A DNA stretch of 44,060 bases from JAEZKC01 sp046538945 (GTDB lineage Bacteria > Fibrobacterota > Chitinivibrionia > Chitinivibrionales > Chitinispirillaceae). The stretch spans positions 1 through 44,060 of the forward strand of contig JBKHHW010000007.1 in the NCBI GenBank assembly GCA_046538945.1. Direction: 5' to 3'. The position numbers were made by a program, and so were the translations under genes. Below the pieces are notes generated by a model that was given only the letters and a program-made list of their open reading frames with translations, made no database searches and was not told the DNA's origin. Below are positions 17,638 to 25,864 of this stretch, one piece after another (position 1 is the stretch's first letter; every line of letters starts with the position of its first letter).

Positions 17638-18741
17638 TTACTGATTGCCGCCGCGTCCGGCAACACCCTTTGTCTTTTTGGTTACTTCGCGAGCTTTTTC
17701 TTTGGGACGGAGACTGCGGACAGCTTTACCAGCCTGCCACATTTCCGATTCACCCATTGTGGAAAGCTCTTTATCGAGACGTTCCTTGTAGTTGGCTTTT
17801 CCGCAGACAGTCAGAACACGCTTGGTCTCCTTGCCGCTTCTGACAGACTTGTAAAGTTCATTGAAAACCGGAAGGGTGGCTTTTTTGAACTTCGGCTTCC
17901 AGTCAAGAGCACCGCGCTGAGCTGTTGCCGAGCAGTTTGAATACATCCAGTCCATTCCGTTCTCGTCAACAAGACGGATAAGACTCTGAGTGAGCTCCTC
18001 CACAGTTTCGTTGAAAGCTTCACTGGGGCTGTGTCCGTTCTTGCGCAGCACCTGGTACTGGGCTTCCATGATTCCGGCCAGAGCACCCATAAGCACACCG
18101 CGTTCACCGGTCAGGTCACTATACACTTCCTGCTCGAAAGTGGTGGGGAACAGGTAACCGGAGCCGATACCGATGCCCAGAGCAATGCAGCGTTCCTCTG
18201 CATTGCCTGTATAGTCCTGGAAAACGGCATAACTTGAGTTGATGCCTGCACCAGAGAGGAAATTACGGCGCACGGATGTACCGCTGCCCTTGGGAGCAAC
18301 GAGAATAACGTCCACATTTTCAGGAGGTATGATTTTTGTCTGTTCCTTGTAAACGACAGAGAAACCGTGTGAGAAGTACAGCGCGTCACCTTCCTTGAGA
18401 TGTTTCTTGACAGTTTTCCAGATCGCCATCTGCGCGGCATCGGAAACGAGCATTTTGACGATTGTTCCCCGTTCGACAGCTTCCTCAACATCGAAAAGAG
18501 TTTTTCCCGGTACCCATCCGTCCTTCACCGCTCTGGCCCAGTCTTTTTTGAATTTTTTGGACTGACCGATGATGACATTGAAACCGTTGTCCTTGAGATT
18601 GAGCGCCTGGGCAGGCCCCTGCACACCGTATCCGATAACCGCTATCGTCTCTTTTTTGAGAGTTCTGCGTGCCTTGGCCAAGGTGTACTCTTTACGGGTA
18701 ATCACGTTTTCCTTGACACCGCCAAAATCGATCTCTGCCAT
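17638..18741 (-). CDS. ilvC: Ketol-acid reductoisomerase
   Basis: Mg- and NAD(P)H-dependent isomeroreduction of acetolactate and acetohydroxybutyrate, shared by valine, leucine and isoleucine synthesis. It has 367 residues from ATG 18741; an in-frame extension to 18810 is dropped because AAGGAG stands before 18741 and AEIDFGGV begins a normal N-terminus. The dinucleotide fold has GYGVQGPAQ (37-45). The C-terminal knotted domain is recognisable by FEQEVYSDLTGERGVLMG and SNCSATAQRGALDW. The length is a little above class I enzymes (~330) and below E. coli IlvC (491). The last ~20 residues form a Lys/Arg-rich tail ending GVAGRGGNQ that I do not recognise as usual. Confidence 0.95.
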   Translation of the reverse strand: MAEIDFGGVKENVITRKEYTLAKARRTLKKETIAVIGYGVQGPAQALNLKDNGFNVIIGQSKKFKKDWARAVKDGWVPGKTLFDVEEAVERGTIVKMLVSDAAQMAIWKTVKKHLKEGDALYFSHGFSVVYKEQTKIIPPENVDVILVAPKGSGTSVRRNFLSGAGINSSYAVFQDYTGNAEERCIALGIGIGSGYLFPTTFEQEVYSDLTGERGVLMGALAGIMEAQYQVLRKNGHSPSEAFNETVEELTQSLIRLVDENGMDWMYSNCSATAQRGALDWKPKFKKATLPVFNELYKSVRSGKETKRVLTVCGKANYKERLDKELSTMGESEMWQAGKAVRSLRPKEKAREVTKKTKGVAGRGGNQ

Positions 18742-18842
18742 AATTAAGGGCTCCTTACTAAATGTGAAAAATGAAAAATCTGCAGACATGCCCCCCGCGC
18801 GAACGTGCACAGGACTACGGGAAAAGCCTTATCCGCAAACGG

Positions 18843-19325
18843 TTATTTTCTTGATCTCGCTATCGCCACCGCACCCGAGCGCACGATTTCCTTTATGCCG
18901 TATGGCTTGAGCATCACGATGAAATCATCCACGAACTGCTTCTCACCAGTAAGCTCAAGCGTTACAGAACCTGCGGACACAGCCGCGACTTTGGCGACAA
19001 ACAGATTAGCTATTTCTATCACCTCGTGCCTATTGCTTTTGGCAGCATCGACCCGCACAAGGAGCAGCTCCCGTTCGAGAATGGGCTCCTCTTTGAAATC
19101 CACCACCTTGATCACGTCGATAAGTTTGTTGAGCTGTTTGACGATCTGCTCGAGTATCCCCTCATCGCCGCTGACCACTATTGTCATACGCGCAACAGTG
19201 GGATCATCGGTTTCGGCCACTGTCAGAGAGGAGATGTTGTATCCTCTGCTTGAGAACAGTCCGGCAATACGGGAAAGTGAACCGCTGTGGTTTTCGGTAA
19301 TTATTGAAATTGTATGAGTACTCAT
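18843..19325 (-). CDS. ilvN: Acetolactate synthase small (regulatory) subunit
   Basis: The regulatory partner of IlvB; its N-terminal ACT domain binds valine or a related end product and raises activity of the large subunit. It has 160 residues. It opens with the typical ISIITENHSGSLSRIAGLF and RGYNISSLTV blocks (6-37); a second small domain follows from about 85. Its ATG (19325) overlaps the ilvB stop by four bases (ATGA), and GGAGGGATC lies just upstream, so translation is probably coupled for stoichiometric subunits. ilvC follows about 100 bp downstream. Confidence 0.95.
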   Translation of the reverse strand: MSTHTISIITENHSGSLSRIAGLFSSRGYNISSLTVAETDDPTVARMTIVVSGDEGILEQIVKQLNKLIDVIKVVDFKEEPILERELLLVRVDAAKSNRHEVIEIANLFVAKVAAVSAGSVTLELTGEKQFVDDFIVMLKPYGIKEIVRSGAVAIARSRK

Positions 19326-21049
19326 GATCCCTCCAAGATCTCATCAATGGGTTTTCCTGCAGGCACCATGGGAAAGACATTCTCCTCCTGAGCCACAATG
19401 AACTCCATCAGCGCCGGTCCTTCTACCTCAAGACCCTTGCGCAGCACGGATGCCACCTCCGAGGGCTTGTCGGTACGGAACGCCGCAACATCATAGCTCT
19501 GAGCCAGAGATACGAAATCTGGTATGTATTTCTTTTCACAGCCTTCCGGACCCGCGCAATCGTCACACATCACGGCATGTCTCAAGCAGGTTGCGCTGTA
19601 ACGCCTGTCATAAAAGAGTTCCTGCCACTGACGCACCATGCCCAGATAACTGTTGTTGAGTATCACAATCTTTACAGGTATGCAGTTGATGGAAATGGTC
19701 GCCAACTCCTGAATGTTCATCTGTATAGAACCGTCGCCGGCAATATCGAACACGGGAACTCCCGGATTGGTAAGTGCAGCCCCCATGGCAGCAGGTAAAC
19801 CGAAACCCATGGTCCCCAGACCGCCTGAGGATATCAGGGTGCGGGGCTTGTTGTATTTGAAATACTGAGCGGCCCACATCTGATGCTGTCCCACTTCAGT
19901 GCAGATCAGAGCATTACCCTTTGTCAGATCGTAAATTCCTTCGATGACCGACTGAGGCTTGATCACCTTGTCGGAAGGTGTGTAACTGAAAAGTTTCTCG
20001 CCTTTCCAACCATTTATCTTCTCGTTCCAGGAATCGGCGGAACGCGGTTTCACAACTTTGTTAAGCACGCTCAGAATGTTCTTGGCGTCACCGACGACTG
20101 GCACATCCACCTTGATTATTTTAGAAATAGCCGCCGGGTCAATGTCCATATGTATTATGGACGCATTGGGAGCAAAGCGGGCCACATGTCCTGTCACCCG
20201 GTCATCGAAACGGGCACCTACGGAAATGATAAGGTCGCATTCCTGAAGAGCGTAATTTGCGCACTTGGAACCGTGCATCCCAGGCATTCCGATAAAAAGC
20301 GGATGATCGCCGGGAAAACCACCCAGTCCCATGAAAGTGGTGGTCACGGGAATGTTGGTGATTTCGGCAAACTTCCTGAGTTCCTCATGGGCTCCGGAAT
20401 GTATGATCCCTCCCCCGGCAAAGATAACCGGCTTTTTGGAATCGGTGATCATCCTGGCAGCTTTTTCTATCTGCTTGGGATGGCCTACGGTATTGGGCTT
20501 GTAGCTTCTTATCGATACCTTGGAGGGGTACTCGTAGTTTTCCAGAAAGCCTCTGCTCACATCCACGGGTATGTCCACCAGAACCGGTCCGGGCCTTCCC
20601 GTACGGGCGATGTGAAAAGCCTGCTTGAGCACAGAAGGCAGCTCCTCCACCGACTTCACCAGGAAATTATGTTTGGTGATAGGGCGGCTGATACCGACTA
20701 TGTCCGCCTCCTGAAACGCATCAGTCCCCAAAAGGGGCGAAGCAACCTGACCGGTTATCGCCACCATCGGAATGGAATCCAGAAAAGCGGTTGCAAGTCC
20801 GGTCATTATGTTCGTGGCTCCAGGTCCGGACGTGGCGATACAGACACCAACGTCGCCTGTTGCCCGAGCGTATCCGTCGGCTGCATGGGCAGCACCCTGC
20901 TCGTGACGGGTAAGCATAAATGTAAGCTCTTTTGCGTCGTACAGGACATCAAAAATAGGAATCACTACGCCGCCGGGATAGCCGAAAACGACTTTCACCT
21001 TCTCTTGTATGAGGGCGTCGACGATAATCTGCGCACCAGTTTTTTTCAA
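19322..21049 (-). CDS. ilvB: Acetolactate synthase large (catalytic) subunit
   Basis: ThDP- and FAD-dependent condensation of two pyruvates, or of pyruvate with 2-oxobutanoate: the first common step to valine/leucine and isoleucine. FGYPGGVVIP, the glutamate-bearing TRHEQGAAHAADGYARA block, and the ThDP motif beginning GDGSIQMN and ending near NNSYLGM are clear. The start needs care. ATG codons at 21076 and 21064 have no well-spaced ribosome site. TTG at 21049 has GGAGG 5 nt upstream and gives LKKTGAQIIVDAL, the family's usual N-terminus, so I prefer it (575 residues; 584 from 21076). It is the first structural gene of the operon, behind the attenuator at 21241-21474. Confidence 0.95.
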   Translation of the reverse strand: MKKTGAQIIVDALIQEKVKVVFGYPGGVVIPIFDVLYDAKELTFMLTRHEQGAAHAADGYARATGDVGVCIATSGPGATNIMTGLATAFLDSIPMVAITGQVASPLLGTDAFQEADIVGISRPITKHNFLVKSVEELPSVLKQAFHIARTGRPGPVLVDIPVDVSRGFLENYEYPSKVSIRSYKPNTVGHPKQIEKAARMITDSKKPVIFAGGGIIHSGAHEELRKFAEITNIPVTTTFMGLGGFPGDHPLFIGMPGMHGSKCANYALQECDLIISVGARFDDRVTGHVARFAPNASIIHMDIDPAAISKIIKVDVPVVGDAKNILSVLNKVVKPRSADSWNEKINGWKGEKLFSYTPSDKVIKPQSVIEGIYDLTKGNALICTEVGQHQMWAAQYFKYNKPRTLISSGGLGTMGFGLPAAMGAALTNPGVPVFDIAGDGSIQMNIQELATISINCIPVKIVILNNSYLGMVRQWQELFYDRRYSATCLRHAVMCDDCAGPEGCEKKYIPDFVSLAQSYDVAAFRTDKPSEVASVLRKGLEVEGPALMEFIVAQEENVFPMVPAGKPIDEILEGS

Positions 21050-21240
21050 ATCATTCCTCCACATACCTCCGGCCATTTTACTTTAGAAAATAGCCGGAAA
21101 ATAGAAAACAGCTGATTAAAATACCACCTTTTTCCTTGTGAATCAAGCTCCAACGTACACTTACAGCCGTATTCCCTGAGCTGTTCACATTCATGTATCA
21201 CAAAAAAACACCCCGTTCGGGTCATCGGCACCCTAAAGAC

Positions 21241-21284
21241 CTAAAACGAAAGGCCCGTCTCCCTCTCGGGGAAACGGGCCTTTG
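21241..21284 (-). terminator. Attenuator terminator of the ilv leader
   Basis: In minus-strand RNA, AAAGGCCCGUUUCCC (segment 3, plus 21268-21283) pairs with GGGAGACGGGCCUUU (segment 4, plus 21249-21263), with one G:U pair. CGUUUU follows. Segment 2 of the leader (GGGAAACGGGC, plus 21312-21322) is a perfect 11-nt complement of segment 3, which gives a competing antiterminator. The layout sits between the leader-peptide stop and ilvB. Confidence 0.9.
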
Positions 21285-21305
21285 AATTTACTTTTAAAGC
21301 TGATT

Positions 21306-21407
21306 CTAATTGCCCGTTTCCCTGCTGCGGGGAATAATGACGACGCCCTCGCTAATGACAGCGACGGTAATCAGAATCTGGTTGCTTAGTACTTTAAAAC
21401 TTTTCAT
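21306..21407 (-). CDS. ilvL: Ile/Val/Leu-rich leader peptide (ilvL-like)
   Basis: A 33-codon frame runs from ATG 21407 to TAG at 21306-21308. It reads MKSFKVLSNQILITVAVISE, then GVVIIPRSRETGN. Twelve of 33 residues are branched-chain: five Ile (all ATT), five Val and two Leu, clustered at 6-25. Its last codons encode the GGGAAACGGGC segment that pairs with the terminator, so a ribosome stalled on the Ile/Val cluster would leave that segment free to act as antiterminator, while one finishing at the stop would cover it. No strong ribosome site is visible before the ATG. The function is inferred from this geometry and from analogy with enterobacterial ilv leaders. Confidence 0.87.
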   Translation of the reverse strand: MKSFKVLSNQILITVAVISEGVVIIPRSRETGN

Positions 21408-21468
21408 AAGAAATTAAAGATAAATAGCGGAAGTAACAGGTTGCAAGAGTAATTTATCTTATTTTCCG

Positions 21469-21496
21469 ATTATACGAGGTCTCAGCCCACATACAA
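21469..21496 (-). promoter_or_regulatory. Likely promoter of the ilv operon
   Basis: Minus strand: perfect -10 TATAAT (plus 21469-21474), 16-nt spacer, weak -35 TTGTAT. The start would be near 21462, about 55 nt before the leader-peptide ATG. A second, weaker option is TTGCAA with TTATCT 17 nt downstream. Confidence 0.55.
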
Positions 21497-21680
21497 GATC
21501 GATCAGCCTGCCTGCTCGTTGATGAACAGGTTTACGGATCTTTAGTTGTGCGAAGTCAGCAGAACAGAATATTCCGTGAGTGTGACGCAGAGCAGAATCA
21601 GGCAGAAGGTTTTACCCATCATATCGGGAAAGCCCCTTACCCCGGCACGGATTTGGCTTGTTCTCATATTAATTGATTTA

Positions 21681-21709
21681 TTGCAGAGACATATCTTAAA
21701 TTGTATATA
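21681..21709 (+). promoter_or_regulatory. Likely promoter of the beta-helix gene
   Basis: TTGCAG (21681-21686), 17-nt spacer, TATATA (21704-21709), ending 23 nt before the start codon. Confidence 0.5.
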
Positions 21710-21732
21710 TTCACATCTGGAAAGGAGTTCCT

Positions 21733-22689
21733 ATGAAACGGCTGTCTCTTCTCTCCGCAGCACTTCTGCTTCTGACACTCCCGCTGCCGGCCCGGAGTGG
21801 AAAACTGATCAGAGTTCCCCAGAGAATGAAATCGATCCAGCTCGCCATCGATTACGCAGAAGACGGAGACACGATTCTGGTAAGCGAAGGGGTCTACAAC
21901 GAATCCATTACCCTTCGTGACGGCATTGTGCTTATAGGAATTTCTTCCGAAAAAACCGTCATCAGAGGACAAAGAGGCAAACCGGTGGTCACAGGTGCCC
22001 AGAACTCAGTTTTAAGGCATTTCACCGTGGAAAACGGATCCATCGGGATAATCTGCGAGAATGTTTTCATGACTATTGAACACTGTGTTGTCCGCAACAA
22101 TAAAGAATCCGGCATCCAGTGCATCATCGCCCTTCCGATAATCCGCAACAACATAATTTTCCGCAACAGCTGGAGCGGCATTTTCTGCGAATCGGCCCGC
22201 TCCCACAAGGGATTGATCCAGAACAACCTCGTGGCAGAAAACGGGTACAGCGGCCTGATGCTGAATGGTCAAAGCGAGGTACTTTCGGAAAACAACATAT
22301 TCTACTTCAACAAAGACTTCGGTATATTCGTCTCCGAAGGCTCACGGCGAAGCCGGATCATCTACAACAACTTCTTCGGAAATCGTTCTCCCGGAAACCA
22401 GAACGCAAAGATAGACAACACCAACTTGTACCAGGATCCCGCATTCATGATTTCGGAACCGGATGCACACGACTTCTGGGGAATCGAACCCCGTTCACTT
22501 AGAGGCAAGGGGAAAGAGGGAAAGAACATCGGTCTGGTCAAAAGAGTTTTCTACATTCCCCACGACGACAACATCGAAGTGGTGTCTCCCGATGAAAAGA
22601 AAACTCCTCAGAAACCAGGTGATTCCGAGGAGACAGGTCCTGTTGAGGTAAACATGGAATCTGAGGTGGAGGATGGTGAACGGAAGTGA
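21733..22689 (+). CDS. Secreted right-handed parallel beta-helix protein
   Basis: The product has 318 residues and a signal peptide (MKRLSLLSAALLLLTLPLPA). The body, about 25-240, starts with the IQLAIDYAEDGDTILVSEGVY block that opens many NosD/pectin-lyase-like right-handed beta-helices. It continues with repeated short strands and asparagine-rich turns (IRNNIIFRNSWSGIF, IQNNLVAENGYSGLML, LSENNIFYFNKDFGIFV). No catalytic set of a known polysaccharide lyase is evident, so a binding or surface role is as likely as an enzyme. The C-terminal ~50 residues are acidic, with Glu/Pro/Lys. GGAAAGGAG precedes the ATG. It is convergent with PBP1A, with 5 bp between stop codons. Confidence 0.85.
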   Translation: MKRLSLLSAALLLLTLPLPARSGKLIRVPQRMKSIQLAIDYAEDGDTILVSEGVYNESITLRDGIVLIGISSEKTVIRGQRGKPVVTGAQNSVLRHFTVENGSIGIICENVFMTIEHCVVRNNKESGIQCIIALPIIRNNIIFRNSWSGIFCESARSHKGLIQNNLVAENGYSGLMLNGQSEVLSENNIFYFNKDFGIFVSEGSRRSRIIYNNFFGNRSPGNQNAKIDNTNLYQDPAFMISEPDAHDFWGIEPRSLRGKGKEGKNIGLVKRVFYIPHDDNIEVVSPDEKKTPQKPGDSEETGPVEVNMESEVEDGERK

Positions 22690-22696
22690 TCCGTTC
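22678..22696. terminator. Small hairpin across two convergent stop codons
   Basis: GAACGGA (22678-22684) and TCCGTTC (22690-22696) form a 7-bp stem with a 5-nt loop over the ends of both convergent genes. Neither side has a clear U-run, so terminator activity is uncertain. Confidence 0.4.
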
Positions 22697-24950
22697 AGAA
22701 CATTAATCTCTTCTTCTTGCTGCTGTTGTCTTTCCGTTTTGAAGGACCGAAGAGATCAAGCAGCCCTCCGCCTTCGCGCCTGGGCCGGCCGGAGCCGTGA
22801 ATATGGCAGGTATCAAGTTCGGCATCAGCTTTGAAGTATTCCTGCTCCGTTTCCGGACAGGAGTTATTAGCCAGCAGATGTGACTCCTTGCAGAGTTTCT
22901 CGGACTTGATCCCGCTGGGCCTCTGAAAATCCCGGACCGGCAGGTCTTTATGAAGCACCTTCATTGCATCAACCCAGATCGGAATGGCAGCGGATGAACC
23001 GGTAACGCTTCTCCCCATCGAACGGCGCTCATCAACACCTGTCCAGACACCACAAACCACCTGGGGTGTGAAACCTATGAACCAGGCGTCCGTATAGTTG
23101 TTGGTGGTTCCTGTTTTTCCGCCAGCAGGTCTTGAGAAGCCCAGGCCGGGAATGGATGATCCCGTGCCGCAGCAGACTACACTTTTGAGAAGTGAACTCA
23201 TCAGAAAGGAAGTCTGAGGGGTGAGGATGATATTTTCTTCGGGCTTTGTCTTCTCGAGAACCCTGCCGTTCTTGTCTACTATTTTTTCTATGAAATAAGG
23301 TTCTGCGTGAACTCCCTTGTTGGGAAAAATGGAATAAGCGGATGTAATTTCAAGGGGTGTGACTTCGCAGGTTCCGATAGCCAGAGAAGGAACAGGATTC
23401 ATCTCGTTCTTGAGTCCCATTTTACGAGCATAGTCCACAACTACATTTCCACCCACTTTGTTGAAAACCTGAATGGCGACGAGGTTGTTTGACTTTGCCA
23501 CAGCATCACGGAGAGAAAGAGGTCCGTAAAAGGTACGGTCGTAATTCTCCGGTCTCCACTCATCTCCCTCAGGAGTGATCAAAGTGATCGGCTGATCGAG
23601 AATAACAGATGCAGGCGTAAACCCCTTGTCCAGAGCGGCCGTGTACACGAAAGGTTTGAATGCCGAGCCGGGCTGACGCCGGGCCTGGACAGCTCGGTTG
23701 AATTTGCTCTCCTCGAAATCCCTTCCGCCAACAAGGGCACGTATCGCTCCCGTGCTGACATCAAGCGCTACGACTGAAGCCTGAGCCTTGCGCAGCTTCA
23801 CGGAATCGGGCAGAGCCGAGTACTCCTCTTCATGAAGTGCGTAGATAGAGTCGAAATAGGTCAGGAATGTATCACGGGGGATATTGAGTTTGCGGTCCGC
23901 ATGAGTGCTGTCGAGAAAGATGCGGTTAAGACGCTTCTGGAGAGAAGCGACCTTGCGGGTCACACTCTTCTCCACCGAGTCCTGAGCAGTTGGATCTATT
24001 GTAGTGTGTATAACCAGTCCACCGTTATAAAGCTGATCATCACCGTATTTTTCAGCCACATACCGCCGCACCATCTCAATGAAATAAGGGCCAACCGGCG
24101 GGCGGTAAATTTTGGGATTTGCTTTTACGGGCTCCTCAATGGCCTGTTTGGCAGCAGAATTATCGATATTCTTTGTAGCAACCATTGAGCGCAGCACAGT
24201 ATTGCGTCTTGCAGTGATGCGCTCTATGTTTTTCTTTTTATCAGGCCGGTGATATTCCGGAAGCTGGATTATTCCCGCAATCGTGGCGCATTCGCTCAGG
24301 GTCAATTCAGACACGGGTTTGCTGAAGTAGTGCTCGCTGGCGGCCTGAACTCCGTAAGCTCCCGCACCCAGATAGACCTGATTCAGATATAATTCAAGGA
24401 TTTCCCTTTTCGTGTAGCTTCTCTCAAGCTGGATTGCAGTAAGAGCTTCCCTGAACTTGCGCAGAAAGGATCTTTCGTGTGTGAGGTAGAGGTTTCGGGC
24501 AAGCTGCTGAGTCAGGGTGGAAGCACCCTGGGCCAGTTTGCCATGCATGATATCCACCACGATAGCTCCGAATATGCGGTGGATATCGATCCCCCAGTGT
24601 TTGTAGAATTTCCGGTCCTCGATTGAGATGACCGCATTCTGCAGATCTTGCGGAATCTGCTCCAAAGGAACCCAGAAACGTCTTTCGATACTGAATTCGT
24701 GAATTACGTCGCCGTTTCGGCCGATAACTTTGGAAACAAGCGGCGGCTCGATGTTCTGAAGCTGATTATGAGTGGGAAGAGTCTCATATAACCTGTATAT
24801 GAACCATGAGCCGGCCCCGACAGCAAATGCACCCATTCCGATGATGAAAAGTATAGAAAAGAAAACAACTCTGCCCTTGAAAGCCTTTTTTTTGCTCATA
24901 TCGCTATTCTGTTCATTTCCCGAAAAATACATACCTTTAGATGTTTGCAT
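22695..24950 (-). CDS. mrcA: Penicillin-binding protein 1A family (bifunctional transglycosylase/transpeptidase)
   Basis: A class A PBP of up to 751 residues, anchored in the inner membrane by one helix (about 28-53), that polymerises and cross-links peptidoglycan. The GT51 domain has the catalytic Glu111 in SIEDRKFYKHWG and the QGASTLTQQLARN block (141-153). The transpeptidase has SAFK (429-432), SNN (487-489) and KTGTT (612-616). After the catalytic domain comes a Cys-bearing tail (CKES, CPETEQEYF, CHIHG) and a basic C-terminus. The start is unsettled: ATG at 24950, 24932 and 24899 are all in frame and none has a clear ribosome site; 24899 gives a compact MSKKK cytoplasmic tail. Shorter than E. 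coli PBP1A (850). Confidence 0.93.
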   Translation of the reverse strand: MQTSKGMYFSGNEQNSDMSKKKAFKGRVVFFSILFIIGMGAFAVGAGSWFIYRLYETLPTHNQLQNIEPPLVSKVIGRNGDVIHEFSIERRFWVPLEQIPQDLQNAVISIEDRKFYKHWGIDIHRIFGAIVVDIMHGKLAQGASTLTQQLARNLYLTHERSFLRKFREALTAIQLERSYTKREILELYLNQVYLGAGAYGVQAASEHYFSKPVSELTLSECATIAGIIQLPEYHRPDKKKNIERITARRNTVLRSMVATKNIDNSAAKQAIEEPVKANPKIYRPPVGPYFIEMVRRYVAEKYGDDQLYNGGLVIHTTIDPTAQDSVEKSVTRKVASLQKRLNRIFLDSTHADRKLNIPRDTFLTYFDSIYALHEEEYSALPDSVKLRKAQASVVALDVSTGAIRALVGGRDFEESKFNRAVQARRQPGSAFKPFVYTAALDKGFTPASVILDQPITLITPEGDEWRPENYDRTFYGPLSLRDAVAKSNNLVAIQVFNKVGGNVVVDYARKMGLKNEMNPVPSLAIGTCEVTPLEITSAYSIFPNKGVHAEPYFIEKIVDKNGRVLEKTKPEENIILTPQTSFLMSSLLKSVVCCGTGSSIPGLGFSRPAGGKTGTTNNYTDAWFIGFTPQVVCGVWTGVDERRSMGRSVTGSSAAIPIWVDAMKVLHKDLPVRDFQRPSGIKSEKLCKESHLLANNSCPETEQEYFKADAELDTCHIHGSGRPRREGGGLLDLFGPSKRKDNSSKKKRLMF

Positions 24951-25099
24951 GGTTTTAAAAATATAGGTTAGCTTGGATGATAGTCAAATTAAATGATAGG
25001 CTGATATTCACTATATATGCACGGTCACGGATTCATACACAGTTTTCAAGTATTCACACTTCCACTAAAGTGAAAAAGGAGGGATTTGCGCAAATGTAC

Positions 25100-25128
25100 T
25101 TGACAGGAGTCCGGAAAACAGGTATACT
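25100..25128 (+). promoter_or_regulatory. Near-consensus sigma-70 promoter of the envelope-transport operon
   Basis: TTGACA (25100-25105), exactly 17 nt, TATACT (25123-25128). The start would fall near 25135, inside the tandem palindromes, leaving a leader of about 37 nt to the first gene. Confidence 0.85.
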
Positions 25129-25159
25129 ATAAACTAGTTTATACTATAAACCAGTTTAT
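25126..25159 (+). promoter_or_regulatory. Tandem palindromic operator overlapping -10 and start site
   Basis: Two direct copies of a 17-bp unit stand end to end: ACTATAAACTAGTTTAT (25126-25142) and ACTATAAACCAGTTTAT (25143-25159). They differ at one base. Each contains a palindrome: ATAAACTAGTTTAT is perfect, ATAAACCAGTTTAT has one central mismatch. They overlap the -10 box and the expected start, the place for a repressor. The winged-helix protein encoded at 25857 in the same operon is the obvious candidate. Confidence 0.85.
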
Positions 25160-25171
25160 GGAGGTGTCCGG

Positions 25172-25864
25172 ATGGAGCAGTTATCTGAAAATCAGATCCG
25201 AAAAATAATCGAGGACATAGGCGTGATGAAGAAGGCGGTCCGGAAGAACCGTCTTATTCTACAGCAGATAGCCTTTACCAAAACCATGCAGCTCACCTCC
25301 GTTTTCACAGCTTTTGCAATCATTGGCCTCACACTGATCCACCTGCTGTTGGATTCTCATTACAGTGGTTTCAGTCACGCACCTCTCTGGGTCAGGATTC
25401 TTTTTTTCATTTCAGTGGCAGTTTCCTTTTTCACCTCCAGTTTGCTCAAGACCTCCGGTATTTTGAAGGAAGCAAAGAACATAGACCCCGCAATATCGAT
25501 CTTCAAAGTGATGAAAGAGGTTTACTCCCACCGGATAGCCCATACCGAAATGGCTATCTGGTTTCTGGTTGTATTTCTGAGCATTGTCTCAGTTGTCAGG
25601 GGACATGCACTTTACATCATTCCGATACTTTCGACAGGAATCGGGCTGAGTTTTCTTCTTTACTGGGTGCTTTTCCGGGTGAAGGTGTTTTTAGTGGACG
25701 GCTACTGGCTGCTTCTGAGCAGCTGCACAATCATTTTGTACCCTTCGATAGGGGCACATTCAGGTCTGATTCTCACACTGGGAGTGGCGATGGTCATATT
25801 TGCCGTCTCAGCAAGTCTGGCGACCCGGGGAACGGTTTCCGCGGAGGAGTTGACGGGTGAATAG
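25172..25864 (+). CDS. Six-helix membrane protein, first gene of the envelope-transport operon
   Basis: I do not recognise this 230-residue family. An N-terminal amphipathic, charged helix (about 5-35) precedes hydrophobic segments near 40-62, 72-92, 125-143, 144-168, 173-190 and 194-215, then a short acidic tail. GGAGGTG lies upstream of the ATG. The gene overlaps the regulator gene that follows by 8 bp, so the two are translated together. A membrane protein coupled to a small winged-helix regulator suggests a sensor or regulator-tethering partner, but it could also be an accessory part of the transporter. No catalytic motif is visible. Confidence 0.8.
   Translation: MEQLSENQIRKIIEDIGVMKKAVRKNRLILQQIAFTKTMQLTSVFTAFAIIGLTLIHLLLDSHYSGFSHAPLWVRILFFISVAVSFFTSSLLKTSGILKEAKNIDPAISIFKVMKEVYSHRIAHTEMAIWFLVVFLSIVSVVRGHALYIIPILSTGIGLSFLLYWVLFRVKVFLVDGYWLLLSSCTIILYPSIGAHSGLILTLGVAMVIFAVSASLATRGTVSAEELTGE

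Larger units (their letters stand above)
21408..21732. other. Divergent regulatory region between ilv leader and the beta-helix gene
   Basis: It holds the ilv promoter (minus) near 21469-21496 and a promoter for the plus-strand gene near 21681-21709. Between 21497 and 21680 I see no coding frame with a ribosome site and no strong repeat. Confidence 0.55.

Noticed and set aside
19883..21115. A 410-codon open frame on the plus strand across ilvB
   Set aside because: It is antisense to a clear IlvB, is rich in His, Gly, Arg and Ser with no domain pattern, and has no ribosome site. It is a codon-bias shadow.
25126..25159. Reading the tandem 17-bp repeats as a CRISPR or replication iteron array
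   Set aside because: There are only two copies with no spacers, no cas or rep gene, and they sit exactly on a promoter's -10 and start site.
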